DNA from: Microthrixaceae bacterium
Lineage (GTDB): Bacteria; Actinomycetota; Acidimicrobiia; Acidimicrobiales; DATDAH01
Direction of reading: 5' to 3'
Assembly (NCBI GenBank): GCA_020637195.1
Contig: JACJWK010000004.1
Coordinates: forward strand, 62,001 to 126,000
DNA length: 64,000 bases
Shown: positions 31,255-39,818 of the stretch, one piece after another
Numbering within the stretch: the stretch's first letter is position 1
Layout: every line of letters starts with the position of its first letter
Notes under the pieces: model-generated
Seen by the model: the letters and a program-made list of their open reading frames with translations, nothing else
Database searches by the model: none
What the model was told of the DNA's origin: nothing
Translations under genes and position numbers: made by a program

Positions 31255-31260
31255 AGCCTA
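31255..31260 (-). promoter_or_regulatory. Putative -10 box (TAGGCT) of kgd, leaderless
   Basis: On the kgd strand this box ends 7 bases before the GTG at 31247. Confidence 0.5.
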
Positions 31261-31322
31261 CCGGTGGCCGTCCGCACGGCTCGGGGGGAGGTCGGGCTGG
31301 TCTCGCGGTCGGGCACAGGCGG

Positions 31323-31328
31323 TACCTT
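31323..31328 (+). promoter_or_regulatory. Putative -10 box (TACCTT) of xth, leaderless
   Basis: TANNNT box 6 bases before GTG 31335, in the divergent region with kgd. Confidence 0.45.
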
Positions 31329-31334
31329 CCTCCG

Positions 31335-32120
31335 GTGCGCATCGTCACCTGGAACGTGAACTCGTTGAAGGCGCGCCTACCCCGGGTGGAGGAGTGGCTG
31401 ACCCAGGTGCGCCCCGACGTCGTGTGCCTCCAGGAGACGAAGCTGGCCGACGCGGCCTTCCCCGCCCTCACCTTCCAGGCGCTCGGCTACGACGCCGCCC
31501 ACCACGGCGAGGGTCGCTGGAACGGGGTGGCGTTGCTGTCGCGGGTCGGGCTCGCCGACGTCGAGTACGGGTTCGGCGGCGCCGACGCCGAGCTCGAGCG
31601 CGAGGCCCGGATCCTCACCGCCACCTGCGGGGGGGTGCGGGTGTCGTCGGTCTACGTGCCCAACGGCCGCGAGGTCGGCCACGACCACTACCACTACAAG
31701 CTCGCCTGGCTGGCCGGCCTGTCCCGGTACCTCGACCGGGACGACCCGGCCGGCCACCGGCTGCTGTGCGGCGACTTCAACATCGCCCCCGACGACCGCG
31801 ACGTCTGGAACGTGGACGAGGTCCACGGCGCCACCCACGTCAGCGCCCCCGAGCGCGCCGCCCTGGCCGCGCTCTGCGACCGGGGCCTCGTCGACGTGTT
31901 CCGGGAGCGCTACGACGCCGGCGGCCTCTACTCGTGGTGGGACTACCGGGCGGGCAACTTCCACAAGGGCAAGGGGATGCGCATCGACCTCATCCTGGCC
32001 AGCCGCTCGCTGGTCGCCGGCCTCGGGGCGGTGCTCATCGACCGCAACGCCCGCAAGGGCAAGTCCCCCTCCGACCACGCCCCCCTGCTCGCCGACTTCT
32101 CGCTTCCCGAGGTGCCCTGA
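31335..32120 (+). CDS. xth: Exodeoxyribonuclease III (Xth)
   Basis: A 261-residue exonuclease-endonuclease-phosphatase family enzyme. MRIVTWNVNSLKARLP carries the conserved Asn, VCLQETKL the metal-binding Glu, YVPNG the catalytic Tyr region, LCGDFNIAPDDRDVWN the Asp/Asn pair, and SDHAPLLADF the catalytic His. It repairs abasic sites and removes 3' blocking groups. GTG start behind a -10 box. Its TGA overlaps the ATG of the thioesterase gene. Confidence 0.95.
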   Translation: MRIVTWNVNSLKARLPRVEEWLTQVRPDVVCLQETKLADAAFPALTFQALGYDAAHHGEGRWNGVALLSRVGLADVEYGFGGADAELEREARILTATCGGVRVSSVYVPNGREVGHDHYHYKLAWLAGLSRYLDRDDPAGHRLLCGDFNIAPDDRDVWNVDEVHGATHVSAPERAALAALCDRGLVDVFRERYDAGGLYSWWDYRAGNFHKGKGMRIDLILASRSLVAGLGAVLIDRNARKGKSPSDHAPLLADFSLPEVP

Positions 32121-32887
32121 TGGCCGACCAGCCGAGCCCCCCACCGCCGAGGACCCCCGTGCACGACACGGTCACCCCCGAGGAGGCGAGGCGCCGCCTC
32201 ACCGACTCGTGGGACGACGGCGTCGCGCACCCGCTCACCCCCCGGCACCTCGAGATGCGGCGCCTCGCCGACGCGACCCGTCTGATCATCGAGCACCTCA
32301 TGTCCACCGGGGCGCCCGAGGGCGCGCTCGGCGCCGCCGCCGACGCCCTCGAGTCCATCGCGGCCGACCTCGACGAGTACCCCCACGGCAGCATCTACGA
32401 GGGCTTCGCCGAGGCCGCCAACTCGGGCACCAGCCCGTCGACGGGGTTCTTCGACCACAGCCCGCTCATCGGCAAGGCCAACCCGCTGGCGTCGCCGATC
32501 GACGTCCGCCTCGAGGGCGACCAGGTCATCGGCACCGCGACCTTCGGCACCGCCTACGAAGGCCCACCCGGGTGCGTGCACGGCGGGTTCGTGGCGGCCT
32601 CGTTCGACGAGATCCTCGGAGCGGCCCAGTCCATGAGCGGCCTGCCGGCCATGACCGGCACGCTCACCATCCGCTACCGCAAGCCCACGCCGCTGCACCG
32701 CGAGCTGCGGTTCGAGGGCACGCTCGACCGGGTCGAGGGTCGCAAGGTGTTCGCCACCGGCCGGGTGCTCGCGGGCGACACCGTCACGGCCGAGGCGGAG
32801 GGGATCTTCGTCACGATCGACTTCGGCCGCTTCAAGGCGCTGATCGACGAGCGCGACCAGCCTGGCGGCGATCAGCCCTCGGCGTAG
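32120..32887 (+). CDS. PaaI/4HBT-type hotdog-fold thioesterase
   Basis: A 255-residue protein. The last 140 residues form a hotdog domain: GPPGCVHGGFVAASFDEILG matches the PaaI-type active-site helix (HGG..a...D), and TGTLTIRYRKPTPLHRELRFEG is the following strand pair. The N-terminal 100 residues are helical and typical of longer actinobacterial thioesterases. It is expected to hydrolyse an acyl-CoA; the chain type is unknown. The ATG is within TGATG with xth. The 3' end overlaps the convergent uvrD2 gene by 16 bases. Confidence 0.85.
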   Translation: MADQPSPPPPRTPVHDTVTPEEARRRLTDSWDDGVAHPLTPRHLEMRRLADATRLIIEHLMSTGAPEGALGAAADALESIAADLDEYPHGSIYEGFAEAANSGTSPSTGFFDHSPLIGKANPLASPIDVRLEGDQVIGTATFGTAYEGPPGCVHGGFVAASFDEILGAAQSMSGLPAMTGTLTIRYRKPTPLHRELRFEGTLDRVEGRKVFATGRVLAGDTVTAEAEGIFVTIDFGRFKALIDERDQPGGDQPSA

Positions 32888-34983
32888 CGGGCCACCACCC
32901 CGAGCAGGGTCTCGCCGTAGCGGTTGGCCTTGACCGTCCCCACGCCGGGCAGGGCGAGGAGCGCAGCCACGTCGGCGGGACGGGACCTCGCCACGGCTTC
33001 GAGCGTGGTGTCGGGGAACACCACGTCGGCCGGCACCTTGGCCGCGCGCGCCTGCTCGAGTCGCCACGCCTTGAGGGCGTCGAGCACGGCACGGTCGTCC
33101 GCGGTGAGTGAGGCGGGCGACCGCGCGCCCCGGCCCCGGTGGCCCGTGCCGTCGGTCGCGGCCAGCCGGCGACGCTCGCGGCGGACCTCGGCCAGGCCGT
33201 CGGTCGGCCGGCGCCGCTCGGCGAAGGCGCCGAGGACCGCCTGCACGTCGGCGAGGTAGGGCGAGGGCTGCCGGCGGGACCGTCGGGAGCCGAAGGTGCG
33301 CTCGGCCGCCCACGACAGGCGCAGCACCCGCTCGGCACGGGTGAGGGCCACGTAGAAGAGGCGGCGCTCCTCGGCTTCGGCCTCGGAGGTGCGCGCGTGG
33401 CCGATGGGCACCAGGCCGGCCTCGACGCCGGCCACGTGCACGATCGGCCACTCGAGTCCCTTGGCGGCGTGGAAGGTGGCCACCTCGACGGCGTCGCCGG
33501 CCCCGCCGGCGTCCTCGGCGCGCGCCGCGGCCTGGAGCCACTGCACGAACCCGGCCCCGCTCGCGGCGGGATCGAGGCCGCGGTAGTCGCGCCCCAGTTG
33601 CACCAGCGCGGCCAGGTTGGCGCGGCGCTGCTCGGCCTGGCGACCCTCGTCGTCGCGCCGAGCGGCGCCCTGGCCGTCGGCCCCGGCCGCGGGATCGTCG
33701 TCACCGGTGGCACCGGCCTCGTCCGTCTCCTCGGGGAAGCGACCCGACACCTCGGCGTCGAGGTCGGCCAGGGCGACGTCGAACGGGACCCGGGCCCGTC
33801 GCAGGCGTGCGAGGGCCTGCTTCACCTCGGGCTGGGCCGTCAGGGAGGCGCCCCCGCGCACCCGATGGGGGATCGCGGCGCGACCGAGCGCGTCCGCGAT
33901 CAGCGCGGCCTGGGCGTTGGTTCGCGCCAGCACGGCCTGGTCCGACCAGGGGCGGCCGGGGCCGTGGGCGTCGCGGATCGCGCGGGCGATGCCGCGGGCC
34001 TCGTCGGCGTCGTCGGCGAACGGGACGACGGTGGGGGGTTCGCCGGCGGGCCGGTTGGGCCGGAGCGGCAGGCCGGCCTCGCGGTCGCCGATGACGGCGT
34101 TGGCCACGGCCAGGATCTGCGGGGTCGACCGGTAGTTGTCCCGGAGCTCGTGCACCTCGCCGCCGGGGAAGTGGCGCGCGAAGTGGTCGAGGTAGCTCGC
34201 GTCGGCGCCGTTCCAGGCGTAGATGGCCTGGCGGGGGTCGCCCACCACGCACAGGTCGCCGCGGTCGCCGAGCCACGCCCGCAACAGCGCGTACTGGAGC
34301 GGGTTGACGTCTTGGAACTCGTCCACGAAGAGGTGACGGAACCGCCAACGCTGCGTGGCCGCGAATTGGGGGTCGGTGACGAGGGCGCGCTCGCAGCGCA
34401 CGAGCAGGTCGTCGAAGTCGACGAGCCCGCGCCGGGCCTTCTCCTGCTCGTAGCGCTCGTAGACGCCGGCCATCTCGGCGGCGGGCAGTGGGGGCCGCCG
34501 GTTGTGGTGGAGCGCCTCGTCGGCGTAGTCCCGGGGGGCGATGCGGCGAGCCTTGGCCCACTCGATCTCGGCGACGGCGTCGAGGGGGTTGACCTCGCGC
34601 CGGCCGGGGCGCCGTGCGATGTTGCGGGCCACGAGCGCGTACTTGCGGTCGAGCAGCTGGGGCTCGGTCTCCCCCCGCTCGAGCCACCGCGAGCGCAGCT
34701 GGGCGAGGGCGATGCCGTGGAACGTGCCCGCGGCCACGCCGTCACGCAGCCCCAGCGCGGCCAGGCGGCCCCGCAGCTCGCCGGCCGCCTTGCGGGTGAA
34801 GGTGAGGGCCAGCACGCGGTGGGGCTCGGCCGACCCGGTCGCCACCCGGTGGGCGATGCGTCGGGTGAGCACGCGGGTCTTGCCCGAGCCGGCCCCGGCG
34901 AGGATGCAGAGGGGGGCGGCCTCGGTCGTGACCGCGTCTCGCTGGTCGGGGTTCAGGCCGGCGAGCAGCGCCTCGGCGTCCAC
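32872..34983 (-). CDS. uvrD2: ATP-dependent DNA helicase, UvrD2 type (SF1, with HRDC domain)
   Basis: A 703-residue superfamily-1 helicase. Walker A AGAGSGKT is at residues 29-36. Also present are LTFTRKAAGELRGRL (motif Ia), VDEFQDVNPLQY (motif II), GDPRQAIYAWNGAD (III), LRDNYRSTPQIL (IV), VEVATFHAAKGLEWPIVHVAG (V) and LFYVALTRAE (VI). The C-terminal 75 residues (LDALKAWRLEQARAAKVPADVVF...LPGVGTVKANRYGETLL) form an HRDC domain, as in mycobacterial UvrD2. GTG 34983 is preferred over GTG 34992 because a TAGGGT box ends 7 bases before the former and overlaps the latter. The protein unwinds DNA 3' to 5' in repair. Confidence 0.93.
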   Translation of the reverse strand: MDAEALLAGLNPDQRDAVTTEAAPLCILAGAGSGKTRVLTRRIAHRVATGSAEPHRVLALTFTRKAAGELRGRLAALGLRDGVAAGTFHGIALAQLRSRWLERGETEPQLLDRKYALVARNIARRPGRREVNPLDAVAEIEWAKARRIAPRDYADEALHHNRRPPLPAAEMAGVYERYEQEKARRGLVDFDDLLVRCERALVTDPQFAATQRWRFRHLFVDEFQDVNPLQYALLRAWLGDRGDLCVVGDPRQAIYAWNGADASYLDHFARHFPGGEVHELRDNYRSTPQILAVANAVIGDREAGLPLRPNRPAGEPPTVVPFADDADEARGIARAIRDAHGPGRPWSDQAVLARTNAQAALIADALGRAAIPHRVRGGASLTAQPEVKQALARLRRARVPFDVALADLDAEVSGRFPEETDEAGATGDDDPAAGADGQGAARRDDEGRQAEQRRANLAALVQLGRDYRGLDPAASGAGFVQWLQAAARAEDAGGAGDAVEVATFHAAKGLEWPIVHVAGVEAGLVPIGHARTSEAEAEERRLFYVALTRAERVLRLSWAAERTFGSRRSRRQPSPYLADVQAVLGAFAERRRPTDGLAEVRRERRRLAATDGTGHRGRGARSPASLTADDRAVLDALKAWRLEQARAAKVPADVVFPDTTLEAVARSRPADVAALLALPGVGTVKANRYGETLLGVVARYAEG

Positions 34984-34990
34984 CCGGCTC

Positions 34991-34996
34991 ACCCTA
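34991..34996 (-). promoter_or_regulatory. Putative -10 box (TAGGGT) of uvrD2, leaderless
   Basis: On the uvrD2 strand the box ends 7 bases before GTG 34983 and overlaps the competing GTG at 34992. Confidence 0.45.
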
Positions 34997-35040
34997 CCGA
35001 GCGGGTCTGACGGGCCGGCCGGGAGTGGCACCATGGCGGC

Positions 35041-35796
35041 ATGCGCCTTCCCGCCGGCCACGCCCTCCGGGCGGCCTACGAGGAGGACGGGGGCCCGTCG
35101 CGGGGCCGGGTGCTCGAGCTGCTCGCCGAACCGGGCGATCGCTTCGCCGTGCGCGACCCCGCCGGGGGGCTCGAGGCCCGCTGCGACGGCACCGTCGTGT
35201 GGGCCGGCGACGGCGACGGGGTGGCCTTCGCCGGCGAGGTGCCGGCCGGGCCGGCGGGAACGTTCGCGCTGTTGCCGGCGCTGTTGGCCGAGCTGCTCCA
35301 CTCCGAGTCGGCCTACCTCCACGCCGCGTTCGCCGACCCGAGCACCACCGACGAGGAGCTCGAGCTCGGCTGCGTCCGCATCTCGGGGTCGGATCTCTCG
35401 ATCGTCTACGACCGCAGCATCGACGTCGTGCACGAGTACCGCCGGCCCGACGGGCTGCGCCGCCGCCTGGTCGACCTCGAGGTCGTGCCCACACCGGCGC
35501 ACCCCCCGTGGGCGGATGCGCCCGGGGACGTCGGCGGTGGCCGGGCCACGGTCAGCACCGTCGTGCCCGTGGCCGCCGTGGACGAGGCCCGGTCGGCGGC
35601 GGCCTTCGCCGCCCGGGTGGAGCACGCCAGCCCGGTCCTGCGCTACTGGCTGGACGGCCCGGGGTCCGGCGGCGCCGGGGCCCCGCTCGCCGACTGCCTG
35701 GCGTGGGCGCGCTCGCAGCGGGCCGAGGTGCGGGTGACCGTCGACCTGTTGTCCGGCGAGAGCGTCGACCTCCCGGTGGCCACGACCGCGGACTAG
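35041..35796 (+). CDS. Hypothetical protein
   Basis: A 251-residue protein with coding-like composition (strong third-position GC, even amino-acid use) but no family I recognise. It has no signal peptide or membrane helix. The middle (ELELGCVRISGSDLSIVYDRSIDVVHEYRRPDG) is strand-rich; acidic Gly/Ala-rich turns surround it. It is divergent from uvrD2 (57 bases apart) and followed by a 16-base tandem repeat that begins within its stop codon. Confidence 0.65.
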   Translation: MRLPAGHALRAAYEEDGGPSRGRVLELLAEPGDRFAVRDPAGGLEARCDGTVVWAGDGDGVAFAGEVPAGPAGTFALLPALLAELLHSESAYLHAAFADPSTTDEELELGCVRISGSDLSIVYDRSIDVVHEYRRPDGLRRRLVDLEVVPTPAHPPWADAPGDVGGGRATVSTVVPVAAVDEARSAAAFAARVEHASPVLRYWLDGPGSGGAGAPLADCLAWARSQRAEVRVTVDLLSGESVDLPVATTAD

Positions 35797-35842
35797 CACG
35801 ACCGCCGACGAGCACGACCGCCGACGAGCACGACCGCCGACG
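35795..35842 (+). repeat. 16-base direct tandem repeat, three exact copies
   Basis: The unit AGCACGACCGCCGACG occurs at 35795-35810, 35811-35826 and 35827-35842 with no mismatch. It begins inside the TAG stop of the preceding gene and ends 17 bases before the -10 box of the metallopeptidase gene. A partial match to the unit (CACGACCGCGGAC) lies in the last codons of the preceding gene. Confidence 0.9.
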
Positions 35843-35858
35843 GACCGTTGCCGGCGGG

Positions 35859-35864
35859 TACGGT
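35859..35864 (+). promoter_or_regulatory. Putative -10 box (TACGGT) of the metallopeptidase gene, leaderless
   Basis: TANNNT box 7 bases before GTG 35872. Confidence 0.45.
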
Positions 35865-35871
35865 CGGCGCC

Positions 35872-36219
35872 GTGGTCGACGTCGCGCCGGAGCGCTTCGA
35901 GGAGCTCGTCGGCGACGCCCTCGACGGCATCCCCGACGAGCTGGCGGCGCTGATGGACAACGTCGCGGTGTTCGTGGAGGACCGGTCCCGCAAGCGAGGC
36001 CTGCTCGGGCTCTACCAGGGGGTCCCGCTGACCGAGCGCGACGCCGGGTACGGGGGCATGGTCATGCCCGATCGCATCACGATCTTCCGGCTGGCCATCT
36101 GCGAGGCGTGCGCCGACGAGGCCGAGGTGGTCGACCAGGTGCGCATCACCGTCGTGCACGAGGTGGCCCACCACTTCGGCATCGACGACCAACGCCTCCA
36201 CGAGCTCGGCTACGGGTGA
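35872..36219 (+). CDS. Small zincin-like metallopeptidase
   Basis: A 115-residue protein with the zinc-binding HEVAHHFGI (HExxH) near residue 96 and the family's opening pattern FEELVGDALDGIPDELAALMDNVAVFVED. It belongs to the minimal actinobacterial metallopeptidase family formerly called DUF1025. The helix before the motif (DQVRITVVHEVAHHFG) and the GIDD after it agree. The physiological substrate is unknown. The GTG at 35872 is chosen over an upstream TTG because of the -10 box and family length. No signal peptide, so it is probably cytoplasmic. Confidence 0.87.
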   Translation: MVDVAPERFEELVGDALDGIPDELAALMDNVAVFVEDRSRKRGLLGLYQGVPLTERDAGYGGMVMPDRITIFRLAICEACADEAEVVDQVRITVVHEVAHHFGIDDQRLHELGYG

Positions 36220-36264
36220 GCGCGCCCGGGGCGAGCGGGACGCTCCCCCCGGGGCCGGCGGGTC

Positions 36265-36270
36265 TAGTCT
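36265..36270 (+). promoter_or_regulatory. Putative -10 box (TAGTCT) of the PH-domain gene, leaderless
   Basis: TANNNT box 7 bases before ATG 36278. Confidence 0.5.
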
Positions 36271-36277
36271 CCCGGCC

Positions 36278-36916
36278 ATGGCGTACCCCAAGAACCTGCT
36301 GATCCCCGGCGAGGAGGTCGTGCTGGACCTGCGGCCGCACTGGTGGTTCCTCACGCCGCGGGCGCTGCTCTCGGTCGCCGCGGTCGTGGTCGGCATCATC
36401 GTGCTGGCCCAGGGGTGGGAGGGCACCGCGGCCGGGGCCCTGCACCTGATGATCGGGGTGGCGATCCTCGTGACCATCGTGTGGTTCCTGCTACGGCTGG
36501 CCAAGTGGGCGACCACCGAGTTCGTGCTCACCAACAAGCGGGTCATCTACCGCTACGGGGTCATCGGCAAGAACGGCAAGGAGATCCCGCTCGACAAGAT
36601 CAACACCGTCTTCTTCGACCAGACGCTCTTCGAGCGGGTGATCGGGTGCGGCACGGTGGCCATGGAGTCGGCGGGCGAGTCGGGCAAGGACTCGTTCACC
36701 CACATCCGCAAGCCCTCGCTCGTCCAGGGCGAGATCTACCGCCAGATGGAGGAGGACGAGCGCAAGGACCACGAGGCCATCGGCCGAGCGGCCCGCGGGG
36801 GCGGCGGCGGCGGGGGGCTCTCGGTGGCCGAGCAGCTCGAGAAGCTCCACGAGCTCCACCAGAGCGGCGCCCTGAGCGACGCGGAGTACGAGGCGCAGAA
36901 GGCCAAGCTGCTGTAG
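36278..36916 (+). CDS. Bacterial PH-domain (bPH2) membrane protein with C-terminal SHOCT
   Basis: A 212-residue protein. Two membrane helices (LLSVAAVVVGIIVLAQGW and LHLMIGVAILVTIVWFLL) precede a bacterial pleckstrin-homology domain (TEFVLTNKRVIYRYGVIGKNGKEIPLDKINTVFF...GCGTVAMESAGESG). A glycine run leads to a SHOCT-like tail (EKLHELHQSGALSDAEYEAQKAKLL). By family it sits in the membrane with the PH domain on the cytoplasmic side; its role is unknown. Convergent with galK. Confidence 0.87.
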   Translation: MAYPKNLLIPGEEVVLDLRPHWWFLTPRALLSVAAVVVGIIVLAQGWEGTAAGALHLMIGVAILVTIVWFLLRLAKWATTEFVLTNKRVIYRYGVIGKNGKEIPLDKINTVFFDQTLFERVIGCGTVAMESAGESGKDSFTHIRKPSLVQGEIYRQMEEDERKDHEAIGRAARGGGGGGGLSVAEQLEKLHELHQSGALSDAEYEAQKAKLL

Positions 36917-36934
36917 CGGTGGGGGGTTCGGCGC

Positions 36935-37936
36935 CTAGCGCAGGGTGCGGACGCGCGCGCCGCCCGACGGGCGCACGACGGTGCCGTGGCGCACCGCCCC
37001 CGGCGCGGCGAGGACCACGACCGAGCCGCCGAACCCGCCGCCGGTGAGCCGGGCGCCGTAGACGCCCTTGCGCCCGGCCAGGCCGGCGACGGTCTCGTCG
37101 AGCCCCGGGGTGGACACCTCGAAGTCGTCGCGCAGGCTGTCGTGGCTCGCCAGCATCAACCGGCCCGCCTCGGCCAGGTCGCCCGCGCCCAGCGCCCGCA
37201 CGCACTCGAGCACGCGGGCGTTCTCGGTGATGACGTGGCGTGCGCGGCGGCGCAGGACGGGGTCGTCCAGGCGCTCCAAGTCGTCGAGCGAGGCCCGCGC
37301 CAGCGAGCCGACCACGGCCTCGGCGGCCTCGCACTGGGCTCGCCGCTCGGCGTAGCCCGATCCGGCGAGCGTGCGGGGCTCGCCGGGGTCGACCACGACG
37401 ACCTCGGCCGATTCGGGGAGCTCGACCGGCGTCACCGTGAGGTTCGTGCAGTCGATCAGCGTGGCGTGTCCCTCGACGCCGGCGAGCGACGTGAGCTGGT
37501 CCATCACCCCGCACGGGACCCCCGAGGCCCGCTGCTCGGCCCGCTGGCACAGGGTGGCGATCTCGGCGGCGGTGCCGCGCGCTCCCAGCGCCAGCGCGAC
37601 CGCCACCTCGAGGGCGGCGCTGGAGGACAGGCCCATGCCCATCGGGACGGTGGAGCGGACCGCGCCGATGAAGCCGTGCGCCGGGCGGACCTCGGCCACC
37701 ACGCCGGCGACGTACCGGGCCCAGGACGGCTCGATCGCCGCCGGGTCGGCGACGTCGAGCGGCACGAGGGCGGGCTCGCCCTCGAGGTCGGACTCCAGCA
37801 CGACCCGGGTGCCGGTGGGCTCGCCCGTGATGGTCACGCCGAGCTGCACCGCGAGGGGCAGGACGAGCCCGCCGGTGTAGTCGGTGTGGTCGCCGATCAG
37901 GTTGACCCGGCCGGGGGCGTACGCCTCGATGGTCAC
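36935..37936 (-). CDS. galK: Galactokinase (GalK)
   Basis: A 333-residue GHMP kinase. It opens with APGRVNLIGDHTDYTGG, the galactokinase signature with Asp where most family members have Glu (GEHTDYN). The GHMP ATP loop is VPMGMGLSSSAALEVA, and the C-terminal motif is GARLTGGGFGGSVV. It phosphorylates galactose for the Leloir pathway with the adjacent GalT. It is shorter than typical (about 380-390), mainly at the C-terminus. GTG start at 37936. It lies 66 bases downstream of galT on the same strand. Confidence 0.92.
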   Translation of the reverse strand: MTIEAYAPGRVNLIGDHTDYTGGLVLPLAVQLGVTITGEPTGTRVVLESDLEGEPALVPLDVADPAAIEPSWARYVAGVVAEVRPAHGFIGAVRSTVPMGMGLSSSAALEVAVALALGARGTAAEIATLCQRAEQRASGVPCGVMDQLTSLAGVEGHATLIDCTNLTVTPVELPESAEVVVVDPGEPRTLAGSGYAERRAQCEAAEAVVGSLARASLDDLERLDDPVLRRRARHVITENARVLECVRALGAGDLAEAGRLMLASHDSLRDDFEVSTPGLDETVAGLAGRKGVYGARLTGGGFGGSVVVLAAPGAVRHGTVVRPSGGARVRTLR

Positions 37937-38002
37937 GCCGGGCGCTCACCGGCGCCCTGGCGCCCGTCGGTCGGCGACCCGGCTCCGCTCACCCCGCCGA
38001 CG

Positions 38003-38890
38003 CTACCGCCCGGCTCCGGCCGCTCGCAGCGCCGCGGCGGCGTCGACCGGGTCGACCGGGTTGAAGAACATCCCGCTGCCGAGCTCGCCGGCGGCCACGT
38101 AGCGCTGGGTGCCGGGCGAGCGGTAGAGGGGGGCGAGGTGCAGGTGGAGGTGGGCGGTCGGCCAGGGGCCACCGTCGCTCGGGCGCTGGTGGAACCACAA
38201 CATGTAGGGCATGGGGGCGTCGAAGAGGGCGTCGAGCCGGCCGAGCACGTCGACGAGCGTGGCCGCGAGGCCGTCGCGCTCGTCGGGCCCGAGGGCCGGC
38301 AGGTCGGGCTCGTGCGCGACGGCCGCGACCAGCAGCGAGTACGGCCAGGTCGCGGCGTCGGGCACCCAGGCCCGCCACCCGCCGGCCTGGCTGACGAGGC
38401 GATCGCCGGGATCGACCCCGCACAGCGCGCAGGACGCCCCCTCGAGCTCGCGGCGGGGGGCGGGCGGCACCTCGGGGAAGGCGTAGATCTGGCCGTGGGG
38501 GTGCGGGATCGTCGCCCCCACCTCGGGCCCCCGGTTCTCGAACACCAACACGTAGTGCACGTCGTCGCGCGCGCCGAGGTGGGCGGTGCGCTCGGCCCAC
38601 AGGTCGACCACCTTGCGGGCACCGGCGACCCCGAGCGACGCGAACGTGGCGTCGTGGTCCGACGTGTAGAGGACCACCTCGCACCGCCCGTCGGAGATCG
38701 ACGGCCACCGGTTCGGGAAGGCCTTCACGTCGTAGTCGTCGGGCGCCTCGATCCCTCCGGGGCAGAACGGGCAGCCCGACGAGCGGGTGTGGACGCCCTC
38801 GCCCAGGTTGGGACGGGCCTGGCGCTTGGCGACGATCACCGCGGCCTCGCCGGTGAGCGGGTCGACCCGGCGGTCGTAAGGCGCGGCCAC
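38003..38890 (-). CDS. galT: Galactose-1-phosphate uridylyltransferase (GalT)
   Basis: A 295-residue HIT-superfamily transferase. GCPFCPGG is the first zinc-site Cys pair, FENRGPEVGATIPHPHGQIYAFP contains the active-site HPHGQ whose central His takes the UMP group, and TAHLHLHLAPLYRS is the second His cluster. With GalK it converts galactose-1-phosphate to UDP-galactose. No in-frame ATG is present near the N-terminus; GTG 38890 is the likely start, 5 bases after the stop of the LLM gene, so LLM-galT-galK may be one operon. No galE is seen in the window. Confidence 0.92.
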   Translation of the reverse strand: MAAPYDRRVDPLTGEAAVIVAKRQARPNLGEGVHTRSSGCPFCPGGIEAPDDYDVKAFPNRWPSISDGRCEVVLYTSDHDATFASLGVAGARKVVDLWAERTAHLGARDDVHYVLVFENRGPEVGATIPHPHGQIYAFPEVPPAPRRELEGASCALCGVDPGDRLVSQAGGWRAWVPDAATWPYSLLVAAVAHEPDLPALGPDERDGLAATLVDVLGRLDALFDAPMPYMLWFHQRPSDGGPWPTAHLHLHLAPLYRSPGTQRYVAAGELGSGMFFNPVDPVDAAAALRAAGAGR

Positions 38891-38895
38891 GACGG

Positions 38896-39798
38896 TCAGG
38901 CGCCGAGCTCGTCGATGGCGCCGGCCAGGTGGTCCAGGCTGGCCACGTCCCACGGGGCGCGCATGGCGATGTTCACCTGGTCGGCCCCCGCCGCGACGTA
39001 CTCGCCGATGCGGTCGACCATCTCGGCCTGCGAGCCCATCACCACGCCGGGGCGCACGTAGTCGGCCATGGCCCCGAACTGGAGGTGCAGGGCCTCGTCG
39101 TCGCGCGCCACGCCGACGTTGACCGCGCAGCGCAGGTCGTCGACGGAGCGCCCGGCCGCGTCGCAGTGCTCGGCCAGGACCCCGCGCTTGCGCGCGAACG
39201 TCGCGGGCTCGACGAAGGGCACGTTCCACCCGTCCGCCCAGCGGGCGACGATGCGCAGCGTGCGCCGCTCGCCGCCCCCGCCCACCCAGATGGGCAGCTC
39301 GGACTGGACCGGCTTCGGCTCGCAGCGCGCCTCGCGCAGGGTGAAGTGCCGGCCGTCGAAGTCGGTGACCTCGTCCCGCAGCAGGCCGCGCACGCACTGC
39401 ACGGCCTCCTCGAGCAGGTCGAGGCGCCGGCCGGCCGGGGGGAACGGGATGCCGTAGGCCTCGTACTCGGGCTGGGCCCACCCGGCCCCGATGCCGAACT
39501 CGACCCGTCCGCCGCTCAGCTGGTCGATCGTGGCCATCGCGTTGGCCAGCACCGCCGGGTGGCGGTAGCCGGCGCAGTACACGAGCGCCCCGCAGCGGAC
39601 CCGGGTGGTGGACAGGGCCAGCGCCGTGTGTGCGGCGACGGCCTCCAGGCAGTGCGGGCCGGTGAGGTCGGCGGCGTAGAAGTGGTCCCAGATGGAGATC
39701 CAGTCGAAGCCGAGGTCCTCGATGTGGTGCCAGAGGTCGGTCAGCTCGGTGACCGTGGTGTTCTGCAGGCCGGTGTGCACACCCCAGGCGGGAGACAT
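38896..39798 (-). CDS. LLM-class (F420-dependent type) oxidoreductase
   Basis: A 300-residue TIM-barrel luciferase-like protein. LGFDWISIWDHFYAADLTGPHCLEAVAAHTALALSTTRVRCGALV is the characteristic N-terminus of F420-dependent members, GGRVEFGIGAGWAQPEYEAYGIPFP the next signature, and LPIWVGGGGERRTLRIVARWADGWN the cofactor-phosphate loop. These enzymes transfer hydride with F420 or FMN; the substrate is unassigned. ATG 39798 follows a TAAGGT box by 6 bases. The short gap to galT suggests co-transcription. Confidence 0.9.
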   Translation of the reverse strand: MSPAWGVHTGLQNTTVTELTDLWHHIEDLGFDWISIWDHFYAADLTGPHCLEAVAAHTALALSTTRVRCGALVYCAGYRHPAVLANAMATIDQLSGGRVEFGIGAGWAQPEYEAYGIPFPPAGRRLDLLEEAVQCVRGLLRDEVTDFDGRHFTLREARCEPKPVQSELPIWVGGGGERRTLRIVARWADGWNVPFVEPATFARKRGVLAEHCDAAGRSVDDLRCAVNVGVARDDEALHLQFGAMADYVRPGVVMGSQAEMVDRIGEYVAAGADQVNIAMRAPWDVASLDHLAGAIDELGA

Positions 39799-39804
39799 GG
39801 GCCG

Positions 39805-39810
39805 ACCTTA
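39805..39810 (-). promoter_or_regulatory. Putative -10 box (TAAGGT) of the LLM oxidoreductase gene, leaderless
   Basis: On the gene's strand the box ends 6 bases before ATG 39798. Confidence 0.45.
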
Positions 39811-39818
39811 GGGGGCCG

